64,000 bases of DNA from Poecilobothrus nobilitatus (lineage: Eukaryota > Arthropoda > Insecta > Diptera > Dolichopodidae), in NCBI GenBank assembly GCA_947095535.1, contig OX352773.1, positions 83,982,670 through 84,046,669 on the forward strand, written 5' to 3'. This document shows, piece after piece, positions 1 to 12,195 of the stretch (position 1 is its first letter; each line of letters opens with the position of its first letter). Under the pieces are notes generated by a model. That model saw only the letters and a list, made by a program, of their open reading frames with translations, made no database searches and was not told where the DNA came from. The translations under genes and the position numbers were made by a program.

Positions 1-3000
1 AAAAAATAAAACAAATAATATCTAAAAATCGTGTAAAAAAATGTAATGTTTAAAAATAAACTAGATGCATAATATACAAACTTTTATATGGAATTTTAAT
101 TGCATAAGAATTTGTACTAGATGTTTTAGTTATGTTTAAAATTTTCGATTGACAAAACCAAAAAAAAAAAAAACAAAAAGAAAAACTAATTAAAATATAG
201 AGCGAGAGTCACAATAATATGAACAAGTGGTACAAGAGAATGCATTTTTTTTATTATTAAAATTGATCCTTTAAAATAAAAAAAATGGTGGTTATTTATT
301 GTGAATAATTTAAAACAGAAATTTAAATAGATAATCATAATATTTTTATAAATTTTGTAGCTATACTAAAAGTTTGACTACATAGAATAGTATGTATATT
401 GGGATTTGAAATAAATGACATTTTAATTAATTGTATATAATATAAAGTGGATAAATTATAATGTTAAATAAATGTTGAAATACCGTTGTTTTCATACATA
501 CACATTTGGTTCACGGGAATTATAGATTTTTTGTTTTTTGGTTTTATTCAGAACCCCATGCAAATTTTTCTTGTAAGATCAAATTATTCTAGTGAACTCT
601 TATTATAAAATTTTAGGACCTTTTTTTTTTGGGATATGGTTAATTTATTAAATGTTTCATAACATTATATTCGAATGAAAGTTTAAAGTTTGTATAACTG
701 CAAAAAAAAAAAAATTTTAGAAGCCATTTTAAACGATATTTTTGAAAAAAATATGTTATTTGTTTGGTTGAAATATCGTTTAAAAAATGTTTAAAAAAAA
801 ACATATATATACAATAAAAGTTCATAATATTGTGATCCTACTGTTTTTCGCTTTTTAACTGAAATATTTTTTTTAAAGTTATCCATTTTTTATACGTTGT
901 TTTGTTATTCAATTTTTTTTTTTTTTTAAATGGTGGACTAAACAGAAAAACAAAAAAAAAATTCAATTATAAATTTAAAAAAAAACATACAAATTGTAAT
1001 TTAGCTGAACATTTTTTAAAAACAAAACAAAATTAAAAAAACAAAAAAAAAAATAAATAAATATAAAAATGTATGATTTACAAATAAAAAAATAAATATA
1101 ATATATGTAACATAAAATATACATGTAAACATATATACATATATATTTGATATATAAATGTCATATATACATTTATTGTAAAACGAAAAAAAAAAAATAA
1201 ATATTTTGACAGCCATATACACACATACAAATAAATAAAAAAAAAACATTAAATCAACCAGAAAATTAAAAAAAAATCTTTGACAATTTGTAAATCTTTA
1301 TATATATATAAAAAACAAAAAAGAAAACCCAACCCTTAAACATCCATACAACAACAAAAAAAAAAAAAAAAACAAATAAAAATAATTTTTAAACTTTAAA
1401 AACGTACATTATATTGAACAAAAAAAAAATAAAATTAAATTAAGAAAATATTTTTTTAAATATTAAAAATAAATATAAAAAAAAAAAATCGAACTAATTA
1501 AAATTAACTTTGATTGGGGGATGTTGTTTTATTATACACTCCTTCATAATTAACCTTTCTGTTTACCTTTAGGTAAATTTGTCACTTTAATCAACAACAA
1601 AAAAACAACAGATGTTAAACATCTAGAATAACTGTAACTTGATCTTATCCAAAAATAAAATTTTTGCAAACATTTGGTCTTCGACATATTCGACGTAAAT
1701 TGTAAATACATACATACATACATAAATATTCTATATTTAGATAAACAAAAGTTTCAAATACTCTAACTGTTCGACATCAGCTGTTGTTTTATTTTATTTT
1801 TTTGTTGATTAAAGTTAACTGAGGTGCAATGGTACCTAGATGTGCAAAATGAATCAGAAAAATATAAGTACAAAAGAAAGGTTAAATAAAAACACACACA
1901 AAGAAAATACATTCATAGTTAAAAATCGTATATACAAAAAACATAAAAAAATAAAGATGCATATATAGTGAATATTTACTAAATATTTACTATATAGGTA
2001 CAAACTTTTTTTATATTAATTTTGAAAAAAAAAAAAAAAAAATTATATGTAAAATGCAATTTTTTTCTCCTGTTTTTATATTATTAAGGCTTTTACTATT
2101 TTGGTTTTCAATCAAAGTTTAACCAGCTGCTCTTTTTATGCAATTCTTTTTTTAATTGGTTTTCTTTTAGTGTTTCCATGTTCTCATTTTGTTACGATCC
2201 ATTACTGCCTTTCGATATATACATTGGATCCACTATTTATCTGTAGTTAAAAATATTCTGATTGATTGGAAATGAGACATGAATGATTATAGACGAATTC
2301 AGTCACTTTTCCTAATATTTAACATTTCCATATTATGTTTTAAATTTTTGGTGAATTTCTTAGTTTACTAATTATACCTTAGTTCCTCTCATTAATATGT
2401 AACTGACTTGAAAACCAAATTAAGTCGAAAAAAAAAAAAATTAAATAAAATTTAAATAATTTTTTTTTTTATTTTAAAATTTTGTTTCTTTTAAAAAAAA
2501 TTTAGTGTTATTTGTATTTAAAAAAAAAAAAAAAAATTATGTGTATAATAAAAAAATAAATAAATAATTACTTTATATTTTTTTTTGTCTTAAACTTTAA
2601 TTAACAACTGATATTTTCCGTTCTGTTAAATGCTCAAATAATATCGAAAAATCGATAAAATCTATAAATTTGGTCATAACTGAAAATATTTTCCCTGAAT
2701 TATGCTAAAAATTAATAGGTAGAGGTATTAATTTTTAGCATAATTGCATACAAAAATAAGGTAGATGGAATAATTTGGAAACATTATTTGTTAACCGATA
2801 TTTGCATTGTTAACTGTTAGAAATGCTGGGGAACAACTTTACGAATTAATGGGTTAATAGAAAATGTAGGTCATAATGAAAGAAGACATACTGACATAAG
2901 TAAAAAATTAATATGTCAATTCATAATTTAGATTATTGAAAATATTTTATCTTATTAGTATACGTCTTCCATAACGAAAAAATAAAAATCCCCAATTTTT

Positions 3001-4130
3001 TTTTATTTTCTTCATTTTTATTACTAACTACTTTTAAAAAACTTATACTCCTTATAAATACTTAGCCATTTAAAATTATTTAAGAAGAAAAGACAAAGAC
3101 AGAAACAAATTACCATGGTGTAGATGTAATCAAATGATTTCTTCGTTAAAAATAATGTACCATTTGATATTAATTTGGCATTGAAAATTAAAATGAGAAT
3201 ACAATTAAATACATATGACATTTTAATATTAGAAATGAATTAATTTTACAATAAGTTTTTTTCTTTTTTAGAATTTTTGTATTACATCAAAAGAAAAATT
3301 ACATACATATGTACTTCAAATTAATTTAAATGGACCAATGATTTTCCCATGTATAACATGATTTACCTCTATTAATCTTTTCTTTCCAACAACATACTCG
3401 AAATAGACATATCTATGTACATATTATGTATATAAAAGAGAAAAATTTTTATTTGCAAGAAATAAATTATCAAAAAACTTTAACAAACGTAATTCTTAAC
3501 AGTGTCTTGAAGATGATCATAAGTACAGTTTTTATAAAATATTTAACATATTTTCTGTTAGGTATAATGAATACAATAGTCATATACCTAGTAATATTAT
3601 TTTATTTATGTACATTAATTATTTATATTATATAATCGGTTGCAATTACTTTTTCATTGGGTTCTTATTTCATATTTTATGGGGCTCTGATTGTGAGCAC
3701 ACTATAATTTCATTTATCAGTTCATTTTTTTTTTTTACCTTTCCCAAGACTTGTCATTTAAACTGATGAGAACCCACACATTAGGAAAAAAAATTTCATT
3801 CCTCAAATGTTTTGTTTTTTTTGTCTATTACATTTTAAAAATTCAAGAGGTAATTATTTTTAAGTATTTTAAAGTTTTTTTTAAACAATAGATAACTTAA
3901 AATACAAAAAATCTAAAAATACCCAGTAGGACCTATTATAGAAGTCATTATAAATAAAATCTACAAAATTAATTTTTGACAAAAAATTATTATTTTTTAC
4001 ATTTTGTACATACTATAATAAACATAAGTTTTTAATATAATTAAATTATCCGTTAGACCTTGTTTACATTTAGGAGAAAAATGTATCTTTATCCACTCCT
4101 TTTTCAAACTTCATGTTTACAATAGGGTAA
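1..4130. other. AT-rich gene-free stretch
   Basis: I see no gene. The stretch is dominated by A and T runs and short TA/TACATA microsatellites (for example 1706-1733). Its open frames are short, low in complexity and rich in Phe, Ile, Tyr and Lys, as expected by chance in such DNA. The only distinct structure is a perfect hairpin at 2701-2742. It could be intron, UTR or intergenic DNA of a neighbour outside the window. Confidence 0.6.
2701..2742. repeat. Perfect 17-bp hairpin, 8-nt loop
   Basis: The arms 2701-2717 and 2726-2742 are exact reverse complements (TATGCTAAAAATTAATA on the left), separated by GGTAGAGG. The function is unknown. It may be a remnant of a small foldback element. Confidence 0.75.
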
Positions 4131-4597
4131 AATTCAATTCAATTCAATTTATTCTCCCAAATATCAATCATATTTACATTATATACTTATTACTTAAATT
4201 ATTCAGAGTTTAGACATTTTTTTTATAGTCTTTTCAACTGAGTTATTTACATTTTTACATAATATATTACATTTATTTATTTAATAATTTCAAGGAAAAT
4301 GGAGATGAAACAAAAACCTTATCTGAAAATTTTGTTATTAATAAAACTTAAAGCTAGTTAATTATACTACTTAGCCTAATTTAATTCAATATGAAAAATA
4401 TATCTTAGTTCTATCAACGTTTTTTTACAATTTTATTCAGTTTTAATGAAAATATTTTAGTATTTATTTACTATTAGATTTTTTTTATTTTTTTTTTATT
4501 TTATTTTTTTTTTTTTTAAACACAGGAATGCAGGAATGTAACAAGAATTATTTTTAGTGTTATATTGCGAGAGTTAGCTCTTTAATTATCTTTAATT

Positions 4598-5982
4598 TTA
4601 CGTTTGAAGATTTCTAATTAGAACATTGTCTGAGTAGCATAATTTATCAGAAAATGTTTCTATTATGTTATTAATTTTTTCGCCAATGAATTGCACACCA
4701 GCTTTGTCGTGTAGTTTTTTAGTTGAGAAATGAAAAGGTAAATTATACATTAATTTTAGTAGTTTGTTTTGTAAGATTTGTAGTTTATTTATGTGGCAAT
4801 TTGCACAATGACCCCATACTGGTGCACCGTATGTCATTATTGGAATGAAGATGCATTTTAGAATAATCATCTTGTTATCTGTGGACAACGTAGATCTGCG
4901 ATTTATAAGCGGGTAAAGTATTTGGATAGTTTTATTAATTTTGTTGACGGTTTTACTAATGTGAAGTTGAAATGTTAGTTTTTTATCCAGATGTATACCA
5001 AGGTATTTGACAGAATCAGCCCAAGGAATACATTGCTGGTTCATAATTAAATTATTTTGGGGGACATTACAGTTTTTACGCTTGCGAGTAAAGAAGACAG
5101 CATTTGATTTTTCTGCATTTGCAGAGATTTTCCATTTATAAAAATAATTTGTGAGTGTATTTAATGCCACTTGCAATTTGTTTTCTATATCTTTAGCTAA
5201 TAAATCTGCAGTAAATATGGCTGTGTCGTCAGCAAAACTGGATATGAGACAGTTTTGTACTATAGGCATATCACTTGTATATAAATTGTATAGCGTGGGT
5301 CCTAGGACAGATCCTTGGGGTACGCCAGCAGGAACGTGGTTTAGGTCAGATGTGGTTTTGTCTATGTGAACTCGGGAATATCTGTTATGTAAAAAGCTTT
5401 TAATAATTTTAATTAAGAACATAGGTACACGATATGTATAGAGCTTGTGTAGCAGTCCTTTATGCCAAACAGAATCGAAGGCTGCCTGGATGTCTAGAAC
5501 AACCAGTCCCACCGACTTACTGCTTTGTAGGCTTGATTTGACAAAATTTCGGACTCTCAATAATGGGTGAGCTGTGTTGTGCCCAGCTCTAAAGCCAAAT
5601 TGCTCATTTGGTAATATGTTGTGTGTTTTCACAAAATTTTCAAGTCGAGTTTTAATTAGTTTTTCGAATATCTTGGAAAAGTGATTTAATAGACTAATTG
5701 GTCTGTAACTTTTGGGATCATCTCGTGGCTTGTTTGGTTTAGAAATGGCAACGATTTTGGCTTCTTTCCAGGGTTTTGGGGGAAGTATCCTGTTATAAGA
5801 CATGAATTTAGAATGAAAACTAGATATTTTATTGCACTATTTGGTAAATTTTTTAAACAAGTATTGGATATGTTATCTACACCAGGCGATTTCTTTCTTT
5901 TTAGCGATTTTATGATGTTAATAACTTCTACCTCTTTTATTTCTTCTGAGCCCTCAGTAACGTTTTCATTATCTTCAATCAC
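4598..5982 (-). pseudogene. Reverse transcriptase of LINE-1 (frameshifted)
   Basis: Two overlapping frames make up one RT domain. The upstream piece (5982 down to about 5780) contains the KRKKSPGVDNIS block. The long piece (5803-4598, 401 codons) contains PISLLNHFSKIFEKLI, EQFGFRAGHNT, LDIQAAFDSVWH (first catalytic Asp), PAGVPQGSVLGPTLYN, SSFADDTAIF (the DD pair) and VKYLGIHLDK. A single indel near the poly-C/A run at about 5780 separates them. The DD pair and thumb region are intact, but the reading frame is broken, so the copy should not make functional RT. RT copies the element's own RNA at a nicked target site. Confidence 0.88.
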
Positions 5983-6094
5983 TTTACATGACTCATCTAC
6001 TATAACTTTCGTAATATCATCGCTAAATCATTCGTATGTATATGTTTGTCTAAGAAGCATTTGGCTAATAAGTATGCCTTTTCTACTTTTGAGT

Positions 6095-7291
6095 TTAACT
6101 TTTTCTACTTTTGAGTTTGAGTTTAATAACTTTAGTTATTTTCCAGAATGGTTTGGAGCATTTGTTTAAGGACTTAAGCTTGTTACTCCATTGCAAATTT
6201 CTGAAAGTATTAATTTCATGTTGTATTTTTTCATTGAAGAACCTAAGTTGAGCTTTGTGTATCAAATTACGATTTCTAAGCCAATTTCTTTTTATGCAAT
6301 TACGCTTTTTAATAAGAACAATTATTTCTGAAGGAAGTTGTGTGCTGTAAGGTTTGCATTGCTTTCTAGGGACCGTCAAATTAATTGCTTCAGCAATTTT
6401 ATTATTTAAGAAGCATATCATGTTATCTATCCTGGACTGATAGGAAACTGATCTGCTTATATGGTTAGTTTTTTTGAATTCCGCGTCAATGTGCTTTTTG
6501 AACATTTTCCATTTAGCATTTGAGTAATCTAAATAGGAATGTTCGACTGCACTGTAGCTGGTAGAAATCTTTAGTAAAACCGGGAGATGATCAGACGATA
6601 GATCAGTTATTGCCCTTGGTTGTGAAGCAAGTTCTGGTGAGTTTGTTAACAATATGTCTAGAGTTGAAGGCTTGCTTTTACTACTTGTTGGTATATATGT
6701 TGGTTCTGGTGAAAAAAGTATCTTAAATTTATTAATTGTAATTAAGTTGTTTAGGATGTTGCCCCAACAATTAGCCCTTGCACAACCCCAAAATTGATTA
6801 CGACAGTTTAAATCACCGCCCAAAATATATTTACATTTTATTCCTGAAAATTTAAGAATATCAAATTTGAACATATGCAATAAATTTTTGTTTTCCTTTT
6901 CTATTACTTTGCAGTTGGTATTTCAGCAAGTGGCAGAGTTTCCAGGGAAATAGGTTGCATAGATTTGAAATTTTTTATTGGTTTCATCGTTGATTTCTAT
7001 TTCAGTTCCTAAATTTTCTATAACATGTGTATTTAAAATTGGTAATAAGTTGTGTTTTATCGTTTTCTTAATAACAATGGCTACTCCCCCTCCTTTTTTA
7101 ATATTTCTATCATTTCTATGCACTACAAATAGCGGATGATAAAATTTTTTATTATAATCTAACGAAGTCTCACTTAAAAGACTAATATCAACATCATTAG
7201 CAATTAAAAAATTAAAAAATTCAATAGATTTGTTTTGAATTGCTCGGGCATTCCAAATTAGTATTTTTATTTTATTAACAGATTTAACCAT
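6095..7291 (-). pseudogene. Endonuclease (EEP) and linker of LINE-1 ORF2
   Basis: Frame 7291-6923 begins ORF2 with KILIWNARAIQNKSIEF and carries LLSETSL and KKGGGVAIVIKK, typical of the N-terminal half of LINE apurinic-like endonucleases. Frame 6880-6095 continues with YILGGDLNCRNQFWG, STLDILL and SSDHLPVLL, the C-terminal catalytic blocks, then the basic linker towards RT. A gap and frame change at 6881-6922 breaks the protein. The endonuclease nicks target DNA to prime reverse transcription. The end of ORF1 lies 114 bp upstream. Confidence 0.85.
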
Positions 7292-7405
7292 TAATATTAT
7301 ATAAATATTTAACAGTCAATTCTGTTATGACTTGAGATTGTTCTTGTTTATTAGTACATTTACTCAGTTTATTAAATAAGTCAATAGTTAAAGAGTTAAT
7401 CTCAC

Positions 7406-7897
7406 TTACAGTGAATAAGTTGTTAAATTATTGTTAGTGGTATTATTTAGTTGCTGGCTACAGTTAATACTACTTACAAAATTATTATTATTGCTGCTAT
7501 TGTTGTTACTGCTACAGTTGCGTTTTGATATTAAGCTACTCCAATTTATTTGTGTTGTTGTTGGGAGAGTATTACAATTATTGAGCGAAGTACTGCTATT
7601 TCTTTTTTGCATAGCAGGAAAGTTATCATTATAGTTGTTGTAAGCATTGAAGTTTGTGTTATTTTTATTAGATTGATAATTAACATTTGCATTACCTGCT
7701 CTAATACTCACAGCCTTTTTACCACTACGCTTGTTTAGGAGATTTACATATGATGCTCTACATGGACAAGAGAGGTCTGAAGAGTGGTGATTCCCGCTGC
7801 AGTTTGCACATTGTAGATTTGTTTTATTTTCACATGTGGCAGTTTTGTGATTTTTGGAACAGTAAGCACATGATGTTGCTATATGACAGACGATCAA
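7406..7897 (-). pseudogene. Gag-like ORF1 fragment of LINE-1 (zinc knuckles)
   Basis: The 163-codon frame starts inside ORF1. It has tandem CCHC-type knuckles, CAYCSKNHKTATC and CANCSGNHHSSDLSC, then an Asn/Ser-rich tail. Such ORF1 proteins bind the LINE RNA. The N-terminal coiled-coil/RRM region usually found upstream is missing because the copy is truncated at about 7910. The Asn-rich tail is made of AAT/AAC repeats and may be partly replication slippage. Confidence 0.8.
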
Positions 7898-7922
7898 TGC
7901 AACGGACGATCAACGCAATTGC

Positions 7923-9269
7923 AATTTAACGGACGATCCTCGAGTAAGGAAATTTATTTTCAAAAAAGGTGTGAAATATGCAGAGCGTGTTAAGGATAGC
8001 ATAAAATCCAACATTTCTGTAATGTTTTATGGATCTGCAAAAGGTAAAAAGTTTCAACTTTATTTCATACAGAATCGTTTAATTGAACTGATTCTGAAAA
8101 TGTCTTACAATTCAAATTGTGAGATTTGTAAGTATTAACAACGTATTAATAACTTCATAACTATATGCAAGTCAGACTATAATGAATAAATGATGAATTG
8201 GACTTCAGTGCCTACATATTTTGATTTATACTTTTACGATTATTCTTCATTAGATATGAAGTTAATTTTAGAACACCCTTTATACCTATGATATTTCTCA
8301 TGACTATCATAATATAATAGGTAGCTAACTATGTATTTATAGCACATTACTTCCTCCACACGTTATATACTCAAGTACCCACTTATGGAATACAGGGGTA
8401 CATGGAGGGCCTAAAGGCACAAGATATAATCGTACAAAATCCGACTGGTTTGATGCAATGTGCTTTAAAGATTTGTTTTTCCAATTTATTCCAAAAACCA
8501 GACATTTCAATGATGCAGTTGTTTTAATTGGCGACAATTTATCTAGTAATTTTTCTGTAAGGTAAATGAGGTAATTAAGGTAATTTTCTGTAAGGTCTGT
8601 GAGGTAATTGAGGCTGCAGCAAAAAATAAAATTCGATTTGTTTGTTTGCCAACAAATGCTACACATTGGTGTCAGCCATTGGGCGTAGCTTTCTACGGGC
8701 CTCTAAAAAGACAATGGTGCTCGATACTACAGCATTACAAAATTAGCAGCCGTAACAGTTCTCAAACCGTAGAAGAATTTTCCTTTTCTATTAAAAAAAT
8801 TAGTAGAAGTATTAGTGGATGGAATTAACAAATTTAAAAATATTGTATCGGAATTTACTAAATGTGGTATTTTGCCGTTTAATCCATCAAAAGTTTTAGA
8901 TCGGACCCCAGAAGTAACAGAACAAACAACTAGCATTATTAAAGTACAGGCCTCGGTTTCTTCAGCTGTAATTGAGGTGTTAAAAGATTTAAGGCATGGT
9001 AATGAAAGTACTACACCAAAAAGGAAAAAGTCAAAAATGAACATTTTTCCAGAAAAAAGTATATGTAGTGATGATTTGGTACCACCAAACACCAGTGTGC
9101 TAGATGAAGAGAATGAAAATTCTCATATTGAAGAAGTAGTTATTTTATAATAGTAAATATGATATTCCTTCAGCTATTTCCTTTTCAGAACTTAGACACT
9201 ACCCTGGTCGAAAATAAAGATGATATTTCTGAAGAGGAATTAATGAGACTTGTAATGAACAGAAATTAA
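7923..9269 (+). pseudogene. Tigger/pogo-type DDE transposase remnant
   Basis: Pieces of one DDE transposase can be read in three segments. Segment 1 (7923-8045) has NLTDDPRVRKFIFKKGVKYA and RVKDSIKSNISVMFYGSA. After an interruption, segment 2 (about 8343-8546) has LLPPHVIY, HGGPKGTRYNRTKSDWFD and VLIGDNLSSNFS, which holds the second catalytic Asp. Segment 3 (about 8600-9269) has IRFVCLPTNATHWCQPLGVA, FYGPLKRQW and a KFKNIVSEFTKCGILPFNPS tail. This matches the CENP-B/Tigger-like DDE_1 family. The usual N-terminal helix-turn-helix domains are absent. A 290-bp interruption, a small tandem duplication and probable loss of the end of the coding region make it dead. Confidence 0.8.
8547..8613 (+). 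repeat. 33-34-bp tandem duplication inside transposase
   Basis: Two adjacent units (8547-8580 and 8581-8613) share TTCTGTAAGGT and GAGGTAATT. Removing one unit restores the expected join between the GDNLSSNFSV block and EVIEAAAKNKIRFVCLP, so this is a secondary duplication rather than an intron. Confidence 0.7.
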
Positions 9270-9730
9270 CTGCGCTGTCCATATATATATATTTAAGTTT
9301 TAACAAATGTTACGCTGTGCAATATTCCCAGCAATTTTTTATATTTTATATGTTTCTTTTTTATGTTTTATTTAGTGTTTTGTTTTTTTATTTATGAATT
9401 TATTTTTATATTAAATATATTTTTGTTTAAACCTTTGAACTTACTTTTGTCTTCAATTTGAGTGTTTTTTCAACATTTTACTAAGTGATTAAAGTTACAA
9501 ATTTTACGGTGTCAAAGTTACAGATTTTGGAGTGTAACTTTTTAGACAAAACTATATCAATAAAATGCTTTTACAAAAATTTTTAAAAGCTGTATAAACT
9601 GCGTAATATGGTGCCCATATGTTAACGCAAATTTGATTACACTTACTCAATCCATTAATTTGTCAATGTTAGACGGTTTGATGGTACCTTATATTTATAA
9701 ACTAAAATTTAATTATAGTCCGTTTGACGA
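9270..9730. other. 3' flank of the Tigger remnant
   Basis: There is no coding sequence. A short internal inverted repeat around AGTTAC...GTAACT (about 9515-9540) may belong to the element's terminal region. A matching left terminus was not found. Confidence 0.4.
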
Positions 9731-10378
9731 GACTATAGATTTTTTAGGAAATTTTTATGTATAAATTGTACGTATGTATGTATATATTTTATGGGTAAAT
9801 AGGTACATAATAATAGAAAATTTTGGTAGATTTTTTTTTTTGTTTTGAAATCAGAATTTTTGAAAAAATCGTACACATTTTTTATTATTATTTTGGACTT
9901 TTCACATAAATCAAAACGTCTTTTTTTATTTTCTTGCGGCATTTTCTCTTCTAAAATTCTTTGATGCAGTGATGCAAATCTATTTTTGAAAAGAAAAAGA
10001 ATATTTTATCTATTTTATATTAAATAAATTTCCTATAGTAACAACAAAATACAAGGGCATACCGTTACCAAAAATCTTTTGAAAATAAGTTTTCTTTTTA
10101 TAACTAGAAAAAAATTATTGGGATTTCGTAGAATATTTTATTTTTTAATGAAAATTTTATAATAAATAGTTGTAAACCGTTAAATAAAGTGAAAATAATA
10201 AATGTATATGAGTTTTTTTGTAAATTTATTTATTTAATTTCGTTGTAAATAAATATTTAAAAAAAATTAAATTTACAAGAAATGCTTTTTGGCATAATGT
10301 TTCAAATTTTTTAGAGTAAGGACGGTCATGTTTGGAAAATTTTTCTGTCTAAAAAGTCTATAGTTTTCACACACGAAC
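9728..10378. mobile_element. Possible MITE with imperfect terminal inverted repeats
   Basis: The left end (about 9728-9762, ACTATAGATTTTTTAGGAAA) and the reverse complement of the right end (about 10335-10378, ACTATAGACTTTTTAGACAG) resemble each other over about 30 bp. The interior is AT-rich and non-coding. Divergence is high, so this is tentative. Confidence 0.4.
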
Positions 10379-10619
10379 TATAATTTTTTTTTTTTAATTA
10401 AAACTACTTTAAAATTTTTATATAAAATATGTATTTGTAATAAACAAAAAAAAAAATTATTTATTGATTACATTTTCTTTTTCTAGTTACTTTTTCTAGT
10501 ATTTAATCATAAATTTATTTCACTTTAACAATTTATAGGTACCTAATGAAAATAATAAAATCTATAAAAATTACTTCTTTACACATTTTTTTAAGATATT
10601 TTGTAAAATACTTTATATC

Positions 10620-10860
10620 ATTTGTTATTAATTTCACGGGTTCACGTTTGTGTTTCTCTTTCTACAGAACTTCTACACTGTTAAAGAAATTACAATGAAC
10701 ATTTGATGTTAACAAGATCTGATAGAAAAAAATATTTGTAGCTCTATAACCCCAACCGTAACTGCATCTTTCAAAATTTAAAAATTTTTTTAAAATTTGT
10801 ATTCAAGTTAATATTAAGTTCTATCAGCTATACTGAATATTTTTGGTCATTTTGCATAAG
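10620..10860 (+). repeat. Degenerate copy of dispersed repeat family D
   Basis: This stretch contains TTCTACACTGTTAAAGA and then AGCTCTATAACCCCAACCGT, in the same order as in the better copies at 52.1 and 59.6 kb. It is strongly diverged. Confidence 0.4.
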
Positions 10861-10887
10861 ATCCCTATCAATTAAATTGTTTGTATA

Positions 10888-12195
10888 GGGTGTTCAAAAT
10901 TGAAGTATCATTTTGATTTTTCCGCCATTTTTTTTCTACCTGGAATTTTTATACGAGGTTTCTTTAGGTATATTCTAAATACATTCCGGTTAGTTAATAT
11001 GGAATGTTACATGAAGGAATAACGTGTTTTTGTTATTACAATATTTTTTGAAAATGGTAAAAGTTTTCAAGATGTAATTAGGAAATTTCGATAGAGAATT
11101 TGGTAGAGAAAATGCTCCAACAAATCGTGCCATCAAGCTGATGGTTGATCAATTTCTAGTTCTCTGTTCAATCTGTTCTTGATAACAGAGGCAACATTTA
11201 TCAACGTAGTGGCCGTATTCAACGTATTCAACGTATTCAACCGAGAATGTAGCAGCTGTGAGCAGAAGTGTTGAAGAAGATCCAAAAACTTCCATTCGTC
11301 ATCGTTCGCAGCAATTAAACATCAAACCATCCACATTATTCAACATTTTACTTCGTGATCTCCACTTAAAGGCTTATAAGATCCAGCTGACGCAAGCATT
11401 AAAACCAACTGACCATGCATTACGTCGGCAATTCGTTTCTTGGGCAATCGAAAAACAAGAAGAAAATGAGAATTTTTTTAACAAAATAATCTTCACCGAC
11501 GAAGCTCATTTCCAACTCAATGGCTACGTCAATAAACAGAATTGCCGCATTTGGGGTGAAGAGAATCCAAGGGTTATCTTAGAGCAACCAGTACATCCAC
11601 AAAAAGTTACGGTTTGTGGTCAGGAGGAATCATCGGACCATATTTTTTTGAAAACGCAAATGGAAATGCGATTACGGTCAATGGAAATCGCTACAGGGAG
11701 ATGATCCGAAGCTTTTTGTGGCGGGAAATTGATGATTTGGACGTAGAGAATATGTGGTTTCAACAGCCACTTGCCACACAGCAAGAGAAACAATGGATCT
11801 TTTGAAGGAAAAGTTCGAAGATCGCATTATTTCTCGTAGAGGAGGAGTGATGTGGCCACCAAGATCGTGCGATTTGATACCGTTGGATTTTTTTTTGTGG
11901 GGTTTTGTGAAATCGAAAGTGTACAGCAATAATCCCACAACAATTCAAGAGCTTTAATACAACATTATCGAGCAGATTTCAACCATTGAGAACAGTTTAT
12001 TGAACAACGTGATTGAGAATTTTGGTAAAAGATTGGAAGCCTGCCGAAGTAGTAGAGAAAGCCACTTGGCCGACATAATTTTTCATTATTAACCGGAACC
12101 TATTTGTAATAAATTAAAATAAAAATATATTTAATATTTGAAAAAAAAAGTCTTTTTTTATTAAAATTAAAATGATACCTCAATTTTGAACACCC
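10888..12195 (+). mobile_element. Mariner-like element A with both TIRs
   Basis: The 33-bp terminal inverted repeats begin GGGTGTTCAAAATTGA at 10888 and match the complement of the end at 12195 with about two mismatches. Length is 1308 bp, usual for mariner. A TA precedes the left end, but the right flank reads AT, so the expected TA duplication is not clean. A decayed transposase fills the interior on the plus strand. Confidence 0.85.
11050..12090 (+). pseudogene. Mariner-superfamily transposase, frameshifted
   Basis: Reading across frames gives NGKSFQDVIRKFR and NAPTNRAIKLMVDQF (helix-turn-helix region), KTSIRHRSQQLNIKPS, then KIIFTDEAHFQLNGYVNKQN with the first catalytic Asp, NCRIWGEENPRVIL, GGIIGPYFFENANGN and WPPRSCDLIPLDFFLWGF with the third catalytic residue. 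The block that normally reads FQQDGATCHTA is damaged near 11760: the bases for Asp-Gly are deleted, which removes the second catalytic Asp and shifts the frame. Further stops lie in the N-terminal third. The spacing to the final Asp would be longer than the classical 34, pointing to a mariner side branch. Confidence 0.82.

Larger units (their letters stand above)
4133..7910 (-). mobile_element. LINE-1: jockey-like non-LTR retrotransposon, 5' truncated
   Basis: On the minus strand this reads, in order, a gag-like ORF1 with zinc knuckles (7406-7897), an apurinic-type endonuclease (about 6095-7291) and a reverse transcriptase (4598-5982). It ends in a 3' UTR and a short (TTGAA)n tail at 4133-4152. 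The ORF order and the FADD motif fit the jockey group. ORF1 lacks its N-terminal half, so the copy is 5' truncated. ORF2 is split by at least three frame changes. Its 5' end abuts the Tigger remnant at about 7910, with small repeated segments at the junction. Confidence 0.85.

Noticed and set aside
1016..1249. 77-codon hydrophobic minus-strand frame
   Set aside because: It arises from A-rich plus-strand runs and reads as a string of Phe, Ile and Tyr, not a membrane protein with defined helices.
5151..5369. 72-codon plus-strand frame with varied composition
   Set aside because: It is the antisense shadow of the LINE-1 reverse transcriptase, whose motifs are unmistakable on the minus strand.
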